Below, piece by piece: positions 46,482 to 57,276 of a stretch of 64,000 nt of DNA. The stretch comes from Megalobrama amblycephala (taxonomy: Eukaryota; Chordata; Actinopteri; Cypriniformes; Xenocyprididae): positions 21,038,656 to 21,102,655 of the forward strand of contig NC_063045.1 of NCBI RefSeq assembly GCF_018812025.1, given 5' to 3'. The translations under genes were made by a program, and so were the position numbers. Position 1 is the stretch's first letter, and each line of letters starts with the position of its first letter. The notes beneath the pieces are model-generated. The model ran no database searches. It had not been told where the DNA came from and saw only the letters and a list, made by a program, of their open reading frames with translations.

Positions 46482-47491
46482 CCCCTTAAGCCGCCGACGT
46501 TAAACTACCCCCCACGAAAAAATTCATAATAAAAAACTAAGCAACCACTGACAGGAATAACACAAAACCCAACCATTTTGTTTAACTCTTAATGAGTGCA
46601 GAGTCATCCGGCTAAATCCAAGTATATCACCCGCAGGCGCCACCTAGCTACAAAAAAAAAATTAATAATCATATTTTTCAAAACTACAGCCTTAATCAAC
46701 ACAAAATAGGTGTCATTTGAAAGCTTAGAGTCTGAACTTTACAATGAATGTAGCCAATTTGATTAACTCCTAAGTAGTGCTGAGTTATTTACTGAATAAT
46801 TTTTTTTTCATAATATATATATTTTTTTTCAACAAATATTTGTGTCAAATGTATCAAAAACATCATACAGCTCAAATAATCATGTGTCATATGTCATTTG
46901 AAAGGTCTTATGGAGTCGAATACAACAAGCATAATTTTTGCATGTGAAGCCCCGCAAGACCCATATGTAAATAATGCTGCGTTCCAGGCAGGTTTTTAAG
47001 CCCGTAAGTTGTGACTTCAAACTGCGACTCACGACTTTATAGCGTTCCAGGAAAGTCACACCAAACTGCCTGAGTATAAACAAACCAACATGGCAGACCG
47101 TACGGGGCTTATGCTCATGAACAATTATTTCTATCGCCAAAGGTGCTTACTCCTTGCTTATTTAAGGGAAACGGAGGAAAGCGGCGCATAAGGCAAGAGA
47201 AGCTGTTATACCTTGTATTTTACATTATTTTACCGTCCAGGCGCATAGACTCTAACTACAATCAGATGTAGCTTTCACATGGCATTTTCGCTTATAACTT
47301 CATGAAACATGCATAGATCATAGAAAATGGCACATCATTACTTACAGTGGATGCTACCGATTGAAATGAGTTCTTTCAAACGATACCAACCTTTTGACTC
47401 TCCTTGCTATAGTTTTGGAGTTACGAGTCTTTACTTTTTTGTATGTCACTCAGAAAATTTAACTCTAAAAATGCCTTCAGGGCTTAACTGT
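46482..47491. mobile_element. TTAA-flanked element with CCCCTTAAGCC ends
   Basis: TTAA|CCCCTTAAGCC on the left and GGGCTTAACTGT|TTAA on the right are imperfect inverted ends. Tips starting CCC beside TTAA fit piggyBac-type elements. A relative begins at 58985. A nested piece at about 46979-47100 (GCGTTCCAGGCAGGTTTTTA, repeated GCGTTCCAGGAAAG) looks like part of another MITE. No transposase. Confidence 0.6.
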
Positions 47492-47495
47492 TTAA

Positions 47496-48244
47496 AAGAG
47501 CTCTGGCCGTGCTGGTCATCTGGGTCAAAGGCCATAAGCCAGACTCTTCCTCAGTGCCATCTCTCTTTCTCTCTTTTCCTTTATGAACTTTTTCACTCCA
47601 ACATTCTACAATCATGCTGGGTACAATTAACTGTGTTTTCTAACCATTTCAAGTGTAACCATAACCAAATACTATTATTAAACCCTTTGATGTGATACTG
47701 TAACCAGTTTTGATTCAGTATTAACATCAAAGTGCTACCTATTGCAGTACAATATTTTCACACATACCAATTCTCTCCCACGTATTTTGCTATTCTAAGT
47801 GTGCATATATATTTCTGGTGTCGGTAGGAAGAAAGAAACTGAAGCTTAACCTCAAGGCCATGGGTCCTCAGTTCTCTGGTTCACTAAATGTGAAAATAAG
47901 ACCTCAGATAATATGAGAGTAATTTAAGAGGCAAATATCTCCTTTCATTTAGCGTCTTCCGACACGTAATCCTCTGCAGATGTGCTTCATTGCACATAAT
48001 CAAATAAATACGTAAATGAACAGGGATGAACTGCCTGACTGCTGCCCATCGCATGGGAGCTGTTATAGTTTGAGAATTTGAATTGAATGCATTATCATAT
48101 TCATACTACAATCAATGGAAAATGACTCAAATTTATTTAAAAGAGCTGAAAGGTTTGGCTGGTTAGCATGGTCCAGTTAGCCCCTACTGGTAGAGTTCAA
48201 AACAACACAAATGTGAGCAGATGTTATTGAGATGAAGGGGAATG
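47496..48244. other. Unique DNA
   Basis: No gene recognised. A phrase at 48155-48197 is shared with 2429-2472. Confidence 0.35.
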
Positions 48245-48989
48245 CTAATTAAAGGTATTTGACTTTAACAAATTAAATTTCATGAGGTGTTATACACCTC
48301 GTCCATGCTAACCAATAGTTTTCTTGAGGTTTAATACACCACCATGATGCTACCTTTTGCTAACTTTAAAAAAAAAAATGTTTTAGGTATTATAGACCTC
48401 CTTGATTCTAATGTTAACAATCTACAGTATGAGGATAGACATCCTTGATGCAAACTATTTTAGTTACTGTAGCTGTCTTGAGGAATATTATTACTTGATA
48501 ACGGATAACTTTCTCCAGGTATCATACACATCTTTGATGTAAACGGACAGCTTTTCCAAGTTAGACCTCTTTGATGCTAACATTAGCTTTCTCATGGATT
48601 TTAACAAATGAACTTTCATGAGGTGTTATACACCTTGTCGATGCTAACCAATAGTTTTCTTGAGGTTTAATACACCACGATGCTAACATTTGCTAGTTTT
48701 TCATGTATTATAGACCTCCTTGATGCTAATATTACCAATCTTTCTACGAGAATAGACATCCTTGATGCAAACATTTGCATCCTCAGGTATTTGATGATAA
48801 CTAATTATTGTAGCTTTTTTGAGGAATAATTTTACTTGATAACAGACTTTCTCCTGGTATCATACACATCTTTGGTATTTTAGACCTCACAGATGCTAAC
48901 ATTAGCTTTCTAGTTATGAGTATTATCGTCCGCTTGACACTAACAGACCAGTTTCTCCAGGTATTATAGACCTCCTTGATGCTAACGTT
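48245..48989 (+). repeat. Degenerate minisatellite with higher-order repeat, left part
   Basis: Irregular units carry phrases such as CTCCTTGATGCTAACATTAG, TTGAGGTTTAATACACCA and ACTTTCTCC.GGTATCATACA. A block starting GAGGTGTTATACACCT at 48283 recurs at about 48617, and the following phrases keep the same order, so a unit of about 334 bp was duplicated. The array continues at 50087 beyond an inserted element. Confidence 0.7.
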
Positions 48990-50086
48990 TAGCCTGGATG
49001 CCAGCCGAACTTAGCCCCGCCCACGACATTTTGAGGTCGGGGAGTTCGGTCTGGACTCGATCCGTAGGCGTAGAGGAGTAATTATGCTCGAACAGAAACT
49101 GTTCGGACCAATCACATTGTCAGGGCGATGATTGACAGATTATCACCAGAAACGTAATCAGTCACGTCATCAAAGAGCGCTTGGGGAGTTTGATTGACAA
49201 GCGATCTAACCAATCAGAACGCCGCATCCGCCATTTTGTCTGACAAAGCAGTCAGGAGTTAGAAGATTAACCTCGGTGGAGTTAAACTTGAAAAATTGTG
49301 CATATTGACGTCTTTCCGCGTTTGAAACAACATTCATTCTCATGTTCATTCATGTTTATTTGATGCTATAAATGGACTAGTAGGAAGAGATGATCGGTTC
49401 ACGAGCCTCTTGAGCTGAGGCGCTACAGCAATCTGTCACGATCATGGTCACAACCCATTAAAGAGCCACAAAACGGTTTTTATTGTTTGAATTTTTTTTA
49501 ATAACTACACAGTTTGAAAGCTGGGACTTTGTTTAATATCATAAGTAACCTGCTCTGTCTCGTCTGCCGATGTGTTGTCAGTTTCCTCTTTGCTCCACGA
49601 TGTATTTTCCACTCTGTGTGGCGTGACAGCGCCACGGCTTGTCGGACAAAGCAACAGTAACTAAGGGAGGCGGGTCTTTGCGAAAGGTCAATTAGTTTAC
49701 AACAATGATGGCTGTTGAAGAACTGAAATGTGTAGATTCCGCCATCGCGTCCGTTATAGAAGATATCGACAGCGCATTCATTTTAAAAAAGGAACAGAGG
49801 ACCGCGATCAAGGCATTTGTCGATGAAAGATGTCTTTGCCGTCCTTCCTACGGGATTCGGCAAAAGTTTGATTTATCAGCTGGCCCCGATGGTCACTAAG
49901 AAGAGTTCTGTTGACAACTATGTGTCGCTCAACATACGTCACTTACTCTGTAGCTCTGATTGGTTGTAGGTCTATCCAATTGAGGTCTTTCCTGGATTGG
50001 TTGAAATACGCCCCCATAATCAAAGCCCAATGGAGCAGTATCAGACTCATATTCGAACTAGAATTGAGTATGACCACGTCAGGCTA
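48990..50086 (+). mobile_element. DNA element with 9-bp duplication carrying helicase fragment
   Basis: The ends TAGCCTGGATG and CGTCAGGCTA share TAGCCTG, and GCTAACGTT flanks both sides (48981-48989 and 50087-50095). A 9-bp duplication suggests a Mutator-like or other large-duplication superfamily. The flanking array itself contains GCTAACGTT-like phrases, so the length is not certain. CCAATCA boxes near 49117, 49212 and 49957, together with high CpG content, could form a promoter upstream of the helicase fragment. No transposase is visible. Confidence 0.65.
49705..49945 (+). pseudogene. RecQ-like helicase N-terminal fragment, frameshifted
   Basis: The frame opens with ATGATGGCTG and runs through a region resembling the Q motif of RecQ helicases (LKKEQRTAIKAF, residues about 27-38). 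A small deletion after codon 45 shifts the frame. In the next frame the DNA encodes KDVFAVLPTGFGKSLIYQL at about 49825-49881, which contains the Walker A loop TGFGKS of superfamily 2 helicases and the LIYQ pattern typical of RecQ. No motifs II-VI follow: the frame runs into the element's right end within about 70 codons. It is a captured or residual 5' piece of a helicase gene, not a working enzyme. Intact RecQ cores are several times longer. A helicase would unwind DNA 3' to 5'. The origin, from a host gene or an autonomous parent transposon, is open. Confidence 0.75.
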
Positions 50087-50275
50087 GCTAACGTTAGCTT
50101 TCTATGAATATTTTTGACATTCTTGATGCTAATGTTAGCTTTCTACAGATATTTGATGCTAACAGATAGCTAAGGTAGCTATACAAGATTTCCTTGGCTG
50201 CTACTGTACCTCTTAAGGTTTAGACAGCCATATTATTTATTGTATCGAGCTAACAGATAGATAAAGAAGATGATT
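50087..50275 (+). repeat. Degenerate minisatellite, right part
   Basis: GCTAACGTTAGCTTTCTATG, TTCTTGATGCTAATGTTAGC and GATGCTAACAGATAGC continue the array interrupted at 48990. Confidence 0.65.
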
Positions 50276-50790
50276 AAAACAATGCAGTGCTTTTAATGCT
50301 ACAGTACGTCGGATAAAGTGCCAAGTGTCCAAGAGTTTTTACAGTTTTACTTTTTACAGTAACTTTAATATTACAAACTCACAGGGAATTATTCATTGAC
50401 AAAAGGGAAAATTAATCTTCTTTACACAGAAAGAGAGACATACTTCCATTTCTCAAAGTAAGAATAAAATGACATAGGTCTTCTTAACTTAACATTTAAG
50501 GCCTTTTTCACTCTGCACACATTAACACTGTAACTGTAACATTATAGGTTCACATTGTGCTTTCACACTGACAGCATTTCTGCAGCATAACAGAGCTATA
50601 CAGAACATAAAGTAATTTTTTTCTGGGTTTATATATTTAATATTCATTTGAAAACAGCCATAAAATATAAAATTGTCATGAAATCTCCTGGATGGAATAC
50701 AAGCTACTAAAGCCATTTTATCATCTATTCAATACTTTCATCTGCACCTACAATAATGTAATATCTTTTCATTTCTTTATTTGAGTGAAT
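50276..50790. other. Unique AT-rich DNA
   Basis: No gene or repeat family recognised. Confidence 0.4.
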
Positions 50791-51074
50791 TTTACAATAA
50801 GGTCTTGTTTGTTAACATTAGTAATGTATCAGCTAACATGACCTAATAATGAGCAATACAGTATTTATCCATCTTTGTTAATGTTAAATACAGTCATTCT
50901 TTATTTGCATTAAGTAATGCAAACAAATACAATATTTGATTTTCATAAGCAAATGCTGAACTTAACATTAAGATTGATAAATGCTGTATAAGTATTGTTA
51001 ATTTATGTTCATGTTAACTAAAGTAGTCAACTAATGTTAAGTAGCCTAATGAATCCTTATTGTAAAGTGTTACC
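50791..51074. mobile_element. MITE, ACAATAAGG ends
   Basis: TTTTACAATAAGGTC and CCTTATTGTAAAGTGTTACC are inverted ends. The interior has TTAACATTAGTAA and CTAATGTTAAG phrases as in the relative at 27359-27645. Confidence 0.65.
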
Positions 51075-51595
51075 CATTAATCAGTAAATTTAAACTCAGT
51101 TATTAATATATTAATATTACGAAAATATTACCATACAAATTAAAATGCCATAATCATTGTAAATTTCAACCCTAAATAATTTTATCAGTGCATTTTTATC
51201 CTCTAATGAATTGCGCAATGCTTCTCATCTTAGTGCAACGGACTTCTGTTGTTAATTTTCCTTGAAATTTCCTCTGTTCAATTGCTCCCGGAGGAAATTT
51301 AGCCGAAGCTTTATTAATCAAAGCCTTTGACTTCAGGAAAGGGATTTCTGTGACTGCTGACTCATAAAAGTGATGTAATGGTTCTGTTTTGTTGATTGCT
51401 GACATCAGCTCAGTATAATTCTATTAAAGTGGCCATTCATTGCAAAGATTTCATCACCCTTGCTTTCAGTGACCCAAATTAACTCCTTAATATTTATCAG
51501 TTCGATCGAGAAACTGAGCTTTGGAGCAGCTGGAAAATAATCTCGTCTCACCAGAGAGATGTTTGTGCTGAATAAAAATAAAAATAATAACCAGA
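51075..51595. other. Unique DNA, candidate conserved non-coding element
   Basis: About 51195-51560 is unique, non-repetitive and of mixed composition, with several homeodomain-type and SOX-type cores (TTATTAATC, ATTAACTCC, TTGATTG). Its reading frames are short. Conservation is suspected from texture only. Confidence 0.3.
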
Positions 51596-51599
51596 CTTG

Positions 51600-52020
51600 C
51601 TTGTTTCAGAAGAGGCCTAGTGACTGACAAGTAAAGTGGCCAACTACAGTTTTTATTGTTTTGTGTGCTTTTAGGAGTGGGGTTATTTGAAGTACATCAT
51701 TCTCAGTTTGTGAGTTGCAGCTCTGTTTTCGAGTACAACAAGGAAAAATAACATTAAATGCAAAAAAACATAATAAACATAGGATGATAAAATAAATTGC
51801 CATATTTTCTTGCTGTCAAAGGCAGTGTATTAAATTGAACAATGGGATTTCATTCATCTCATTCATGCTTTTTCATACAACCTGCTTATGCCCCACTGAC
51901 GAATAGTGAACCTTCATGCTCAGTTTCTAAATTCATATGAAAACGGCAACTCATAAAATAGATATGTTTGAGATTGGGTTGATCTGTCAGTTAATATAAA
52001 CTTTGTGGTTGTCAACTGTA
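51600..52020 (+). repeat. Local duplication, first copy
   Basis: Landmarks GACTGACAAGTAAAGTGGCC, GGAGTGGGGTTATTTGAAGT, TTGCTGTCAAAGGCAGTGT and TTGGGTTGATCTGTCAGTTA recur in the same order at 52290-53750. Confidence 0.7.
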
Positions 52021-52043
52021 CGAAATTACAAGCGCCCACCTAA

Positions 52044-52251
52044 TGATGATGATGATACACGGGCCAACTTTTTGAGCAATGATGCTGGGCAATGTCGCCA
52101 AGCGATGATGCTTGGGCACTTTCCAATTGAGAATGAGCAACACATTTTGATCTAAAGTATCCAGATAGAAGTTGCCCATTCTCAATGGGAAAGTGCTCAA
52201 GCATCATCGTTCTGCGATATTGCCCAAAAAGTTGCCCGTGTATCATCACCC
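52044..52251. mobile_element. Short hairpin MITE with GATGATACACGGG tips
   Basis: TGATGATACACGGGCCAACT on the left is mirrored by AGTTGCCCGTGTATCATCA on the right, and the arms match over about 95 bp around a centre near 52150 with a short central region. It lies between the two duplicated blocks. CTAA occurs on both outer sides. Confidence 0.7.
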
Positions 52252-52282
52252 TAAAAGTCCATAATTCTGGTCAAGTACCACC

Positions 52283-53765
52283 CACTTAGACAGGAAAAGA
52301 CCCACTGACTGTGAACTAAAGCGGCCAATCACAGTTTTTACATGCTTTTAGGGGTGGGGTTATTTAAAGTAGATTATGCTAGTGGTTCTCATTTGTGGGC
52401 CGCTCTTGCTACAGGAAAAAAAAACATTAAATGAAAAAAAGGCAAATAAACAATCATGAATAGTTAGGATAACAATATAAACTGCCTTATCAACCATATA
52501 TTTTGTTGCTGTCAAAGGTGGTGTGTCGAATCGAACAGATGTAAATTCATCTGTCCAAAACACTCTCTGGCAATTTGCAACTTTTTTTGTTTTGGCGAAT
52601 TAGTGGCGAAATTGTATTAATTGGTACAATCTCATTTTCTCATACAATCTGCTTACGCTCCACTGACAGATAGGTTTAGGGCTGGACCGTCATGCTTAGA
52701 TGTTTTCGTAAGAATCAATTTATGCGAATTCAACTGAAATCTCTTAAAGGTGCCCTAGATTCAAAAATTGAATTTACCTCGGCATAGTTAAATAACAAGA
52801 GTTCAGTACATGGAAATGACATACAGTGAGTCTCAAACTCCATTGTTTCCTCCTTCTTATATAAATCTCATTTGTTTAAACGACCTCCGAAAAACAGGCG
52901 AATCTCAACATAACACCGACTGTTACGTAACAGTCGGGGTGTACGCCCCAATATTTGCATAATGCCAGCCCATGTTTAAGGGATTACACAAGCCAGTAAC
53001 GTCTGGTTCTGCACAGATGAAGCATCAGACTAGGTAAGCAATCAAGAACAATAGAGAAAAATGGCAGATGGAGCGATAATAACTGACATGATCCATGATA
53101 ACATGATATTTTTAGTGATATTTGTAAATTGTCTTTCTAAATGTTTCGTTAGCATGTTGCTAATGTACTGTTAAATGTGGTTAAAGTTACCATCGTTTAT
53201 TACTGTATTCACGGAGACAAGAGCCGTCGCTATTTTCATTTTTAAACACTTGCAGTCTGTATAATGCATAAACACAACTTCATTCTTTATAAATCTCTCC
53301 AACAATGTAGCGTTAGCCGTTAGCCACGGAGCATATAGCCTCAAATTCACTCAGAATAAAACGTTAACATCCAAAAAAATACTTTACTCACATAATTCGA
53401 AGCATGCATGCAGCATGCATGACGAACATCTTGTAAAGATCCATTTGAGGGTTATATTAGCTGTGTGAACTTTGTAAATGCGCTGTAATATAGTCGACAG
53501 CTCGTTTGGCAGGGAGCGTGAGCATTTAAAGGGGCGGCGTCGAGTGTAAATCAGTGCATAGTTAATGATGCCCCAAAATAGGCAGTTAAAAAAATTAATT
53601 TAAAAAAATCTATGGGGTATTTTGAGCTGAAACTTCACAGACACATTCATGAGACACCTTAGATTTATATTACATCTTGTGAAAAAGCATTCTTGGGCAC
53701 CTTTAAACTCTTACGTTTTCTCACGAGATTGGCTTGATCTGTCAGTTATTTTAGCCAAATTAGCC
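52283..53765 (+). repeat. Local duplication, second copy, holding MITE copy 6
   Basis: This matches 51600-52020 in direct orientation with moderate divergence. The match resumes after the insertion at 52748-53702 with GATTGGCTTGATCTGTCAGT. Confidence 0.65.
52748..53702 (+). mobile_element. TTAA MITE, copy 6 (family A)
   Basis: The ends are TTAA|AGGTGCCCTAGATTC and TTGGGCACCT|TTAA. The palindrome is intact at 52916-52937. It is orientated like copies 1 and 2. Confidence 0.9.
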
Positions 53766-53905
53766 AGATGCTAACTCTAAAAAATGACATGACATGTCCT
53801 CATCCTTGATAATCATCAACAAAACTATCGAAAATACAATAAAATAAATTTTATGCAACATTTAGCCCCAAGTTTTACTGATGCTTGCCGTAGCAAACAA
53901 CACTA

Positions 53906-54356
53906 AAGGCTTGGCTATACTTTATTTTCCGCATTTCATCTCGCATACAGACCGCACAGCTTTCAAAGTATACTCGACCGTGGATGGACGTGTTCGACAC
54001 AGTACAATTGATTTTTTATACCCAACCGGATGTCAGAGGGCAGCAATGAGTCGTGTCATTTACAGGACATTAGCTTGGAAGGATAGAAGAAGAAAAGTAG
54101 CGGATCCGCCATTGAATGCAAAGTTCAGAACAAGAACCAAAACAAAAATAATGGAGAAGGATATACTGCTTTGTTTACTGTTTTGTATTGCTCTTTACGC
54201 ACTCTTCTTCGACTACTGCACACAGTACATCACAACTTTGCATATTGCCACCTATTGGACTCTTCTGTCTCAACATTCACCTTGCTCATGAGCTGTTGTA
54301 TACGCACAGTCGCCGGCCCCTCCGGATGACAAAATTTATAGTGTACTTTAGGCCTA
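53906..54356. mobile_element. hAT-like MITE, low certainty
   Basis: AAAGGCTTGGCTATACTTTA on the left and TATAGTGTACTTTAGGCCTA on the right are imperfect inverted ends, with GCATACAGACCGCACAGC and GTATACGCACAGTCGCCGG further in. A 136-codon frame crosses it without any known domain and is probably incidental. Confidence 0.45.
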
Positions 54357-55076
54357 ATAATCAATGTAAATAAAGCTCAAGGTTGCTTTACAATTAGGAA
54401 ATAGGAAATGAGAGCGCCAGTTTCACATGTACAGTTCTCTATGAATGTAAATCCTATGGGCCGACAGAACTTTATTGCTCACTGTAAGCTCCACAGATTG
54501 CACCTCTACAAGGCTGTGATTAAACAGGACCATGCCAGGGTCATTAATATGGACTGCTCATTATATCTCACCCGTTTCTCAGAGTCTGATGTGGTGTTTC
54601 TGATGCTGGCGTGTGAGGTGTTTTCACAACCCGATGACACCTACCTTCTGTGCTCTGTGGCTCAGGAAGTGTCTGAAATGTGGGCCGTAACAGGTGGCGG
54701 TTGACAGGGTACTGCGTCTTCCTGGAGTATAGTCCTCCCCGGTCTGTCTGCCGAACTGAGAAAAGTCTCAAAATGATGAGTTTTCCATACCCCATTGACT
54801 CCGTGAATGTGCGTTATGGTGGGAGGTCCACAATACAAAGGACACCAGGACAGTTGGGCGTAAAGATGGGCAGAGTGATCTGAATGATGCATGACTTTCC
54901 CTGAAGGCACAGAAACTGCAGCTTTTTACTGAGGATAGAGGGACATTCTGGAACTTATCATTAATTAATTGGGCTGTGGAGTGTTTTTCAAGTGCACTCA
55001 TAAAAGGATGACAAGCCTCTGTGCAAAATTAAAAATAGAATGTGAATTTAACAAGACAATTCAGTGCAATCACATG
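54357..55076. other. Unique DNA with balanced composition and an odd frame
   Basis: A plus frame at 54408-54704 (98 codons) reads protein-like, for example ARVINMDCSLYLTRFSES, but I know no family for it. Overlapping minus frames are equally long. The DNA is less AT-rich than its surroundings. It may be an exon remnant, or chance. Confidence 0.25.
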
Positions 55077-55108
55077 GTAATAGTAGTAGTAGTAGTAATA
55101 ATAATAAA
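55077..55108. repeat. (TAG)n/(TAA)n trinucleotide repeat
   Basis: About six TAG units followed by about three TAA units. Confidence 0.9.
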
Positions 55109-56146
55109 AAATAATGTGATAGAAAAAAATAAAATATTCTCTGTAGGAGATGTCAAGCTACAAAAACTTCAAGGCGCAAGCAAAAAATAAAACTTGTTAT
55201 CATTTACATACACCTCTTAAAAACACTTAGCATTTTCCCTGGTGGACATGGATAAGCTGGATACCACTGATGTTGGATAGTTCAGGGCCATTTTGATTTG
55301 TCTTACCCTTTTGTTCTTACTAAGGCCAAAAAACCCATATATATGATAAAAGCAATTGCACACTGCAAGAGCTCTGACTTCCCTAAGACAATCTCAGAAT
55401 ACTGAAAGGGATTTCCACATTCCAAGATCGTCACAATAGCTTGGATTGAATTTGTTTGCCCATTGTAATCTTTTTTACATTTTGCATATCATTGAGCACC
55501 ATGCGCTCACAGCGTGGATTGAATAAATATTGATTCAAACAGTGGCTAGCTGGCTCAATCTCCAAAAACAAAACAAAGAATATGACTGTTTGCAGACTTC
55601 GGTGGCCCGGATCTAGCCGTCCTACCCTTATAGTGAAAATTCACAAGAATAGCAGATTATCTTGAGCTCGCCAAACTGGAAAAGCCAACAAAAGCACTTT
55701 ATTCTCCTTTCTCCTGACTTAAGCCTCTGTCCCGGCCTCTGTGATTTATCGATCCTCACTTGTGCAACCTGAGCTAAGGAAGGCCTGTTTCCTTGTTTCC
55801 TTGGTTACTGTGCTCTCGCTGTCATACCCTAACAGTGTCAGAAGCTTTGCCCATAAATAGTCCAGCAACAAAGCCTGAGGTGTAATGTTTACGCCATTTA
55901 TCTCCCACGATGTGTCATTTTCGGTTACTGTAAAGCATTAATTTAGCACATAAGATTATGAAGTTGTTTTGAACTTCAATGTGGGCCTTTAAACTGTAGG
56001 TACAGTTGGAGCAACAATCGCATTACTATGTTTTACAAAGCCGTGGGACAAGCTGCATGTACTCTATTGTGTTCTACAACAGGATCCACAACTAACCTCA
56101 ACAATCACTCGATAAAATATTAAAAATTAATTACAGCGCTGGATTG
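55109..56146. other. Unique DNA, candidate conserved non-coding element
   Basis: About 55370-56060 is unique and non-repetitive, without useful frames. It has dense AT-cores (GGATTGAATAAATATTGATT) and balanced stretches. It is one of the longest repeat-free stretches in the window. Confidence 0.35.
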
Positions 56147-56152
56147 CCACTC

Positions 56153-57270
56153 TACGGAAGAGGATTAGGGCCAAGCAATAATAAAAAATAAAACCATCTC
56201 GAGATTAAAGTTGTTACATTTTGAGAAAAAAGTCGAAATAAAATGTTGAGAATAAACTCATTAAATTATGAGAAAAATGTCATTAAATTTCGAGAAAAAC
56301 GTCGAGATAAAATGTTGAGAATAAACTCGTTAAATTATGAGAAAAAACTTGTTAAATTTCAAGAAAAAAGTCGAGATAAAATGTTGAGAATAAAGTCATT
56401 AAATTACGAGAAAAAAAGTCGTTAAATTACGAGAATAAACTCATTAAATTATGAGAAAAATGTCGTTAAATTACGAGAAAAATGTCGAGATAAAATGTTG
56501 AGAATAAACTCATTAAATTACGAGAAAAAACTTGTTAAATTTCAAGAAAAAAGTTGAGATAATATGTTGAGAATAAACTCTTTAAATTATGAGAAAAAAC
56601 TTGTTAAATTTTGAGAAAAAAGTTGAGATAAAATGTTGAGAATAAAGTCATTAAATTATGAGAAAAAGTCATTAAATTACGAGAATAAACTCATTAAATT
56701 ATGAGAAAAATGTCGTTAAATTTTGAGAAAAACATCGAGATAAAATGTTGAGAATAAAGTCATTAAATTACGAGAAAAAACTTGTTAAATTTCGAGAAAA
56801 AAGTCGAGATAAAACGTTGAGAATAAACTCGTTAAATTACGAGAAAAAACTTGTTACATTTTGAGAAAAAAGTCGAGATAAAATTTTGAGAATAAAGTTA
56901 TTAAATTACGAGAAAAAAAGTTGTTAAATTACGAGAATAAACTCATTAAATTATGAGAAAAATTTCATTAAATTTAGAGAAAAACGTCGAGATAAAATGT
57001 TGAGAATAAAGGCATTAAATTACGAGAAAGAACTCGTTAAATTTCGAGAAAAAAGTCGAGATAATATGTTGACAATAAACTCATAATTTAATGAGTTTAT
57101 TCTCAACATTTTATCTCGACTTTTTTCTCGAAATTTAACGAGTTTTTTTCTCGTAATTTAATGACTTTATTCTCAACATTTTATCTCGACTTTTTTCTCG
57201 AAATTTAACAACTTTAATCTCGAGATGGTTTTATTTTTTTATTATTGCTTGGCCCTAATCCTCTTCCGTA
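56153..57270. mobile_element. Foldback element built on a minisatellite
   Basis: TACGGAAGAGGATTAGGGCC at the left is mirrored exactly by GGCCCTAATCCTCTTCCGTA at the right, and CCACTC flanks both sides (56147-56152 and 57271-57276). Inside the unique ends, about 50 bp long, both arms turn into copies of the same tandem repeat; the right arm is about 180 bp and can pair with many units of the left array. No coding sequence: an apparent 60-codon frame at 56243 is the repeat read as codons. Confidence 0.85.
56204..57085. repeat. Minisatellite inside the foldback element
   Basis: Units of roughly 80 bp are made of three modules: GAGATAAAATGTTGAGAATA, then AACTCATTAAATTACGAGAA, then AACTTGTTAAATTTCGAGAA, with small variants at CpG positions (TACGAG/TATGAG, TCGAG/TTGAG). 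About ten units are present, some lacking a module. Confidence 0.9.
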
Positions 57271-57276
57271 CCACTC

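Noticed and set aside
53881..54291. 136-codon frame
   Set aside because: It overlaps a probable MITE, has no domain and appears incidental.
56204..57085. Regular repeats that could be mistaken for a CRISPR array
   Set aside because: Units are contiguous and similar throughout with no unique spacers, lie in a foldback element, and the context is a fish genome.
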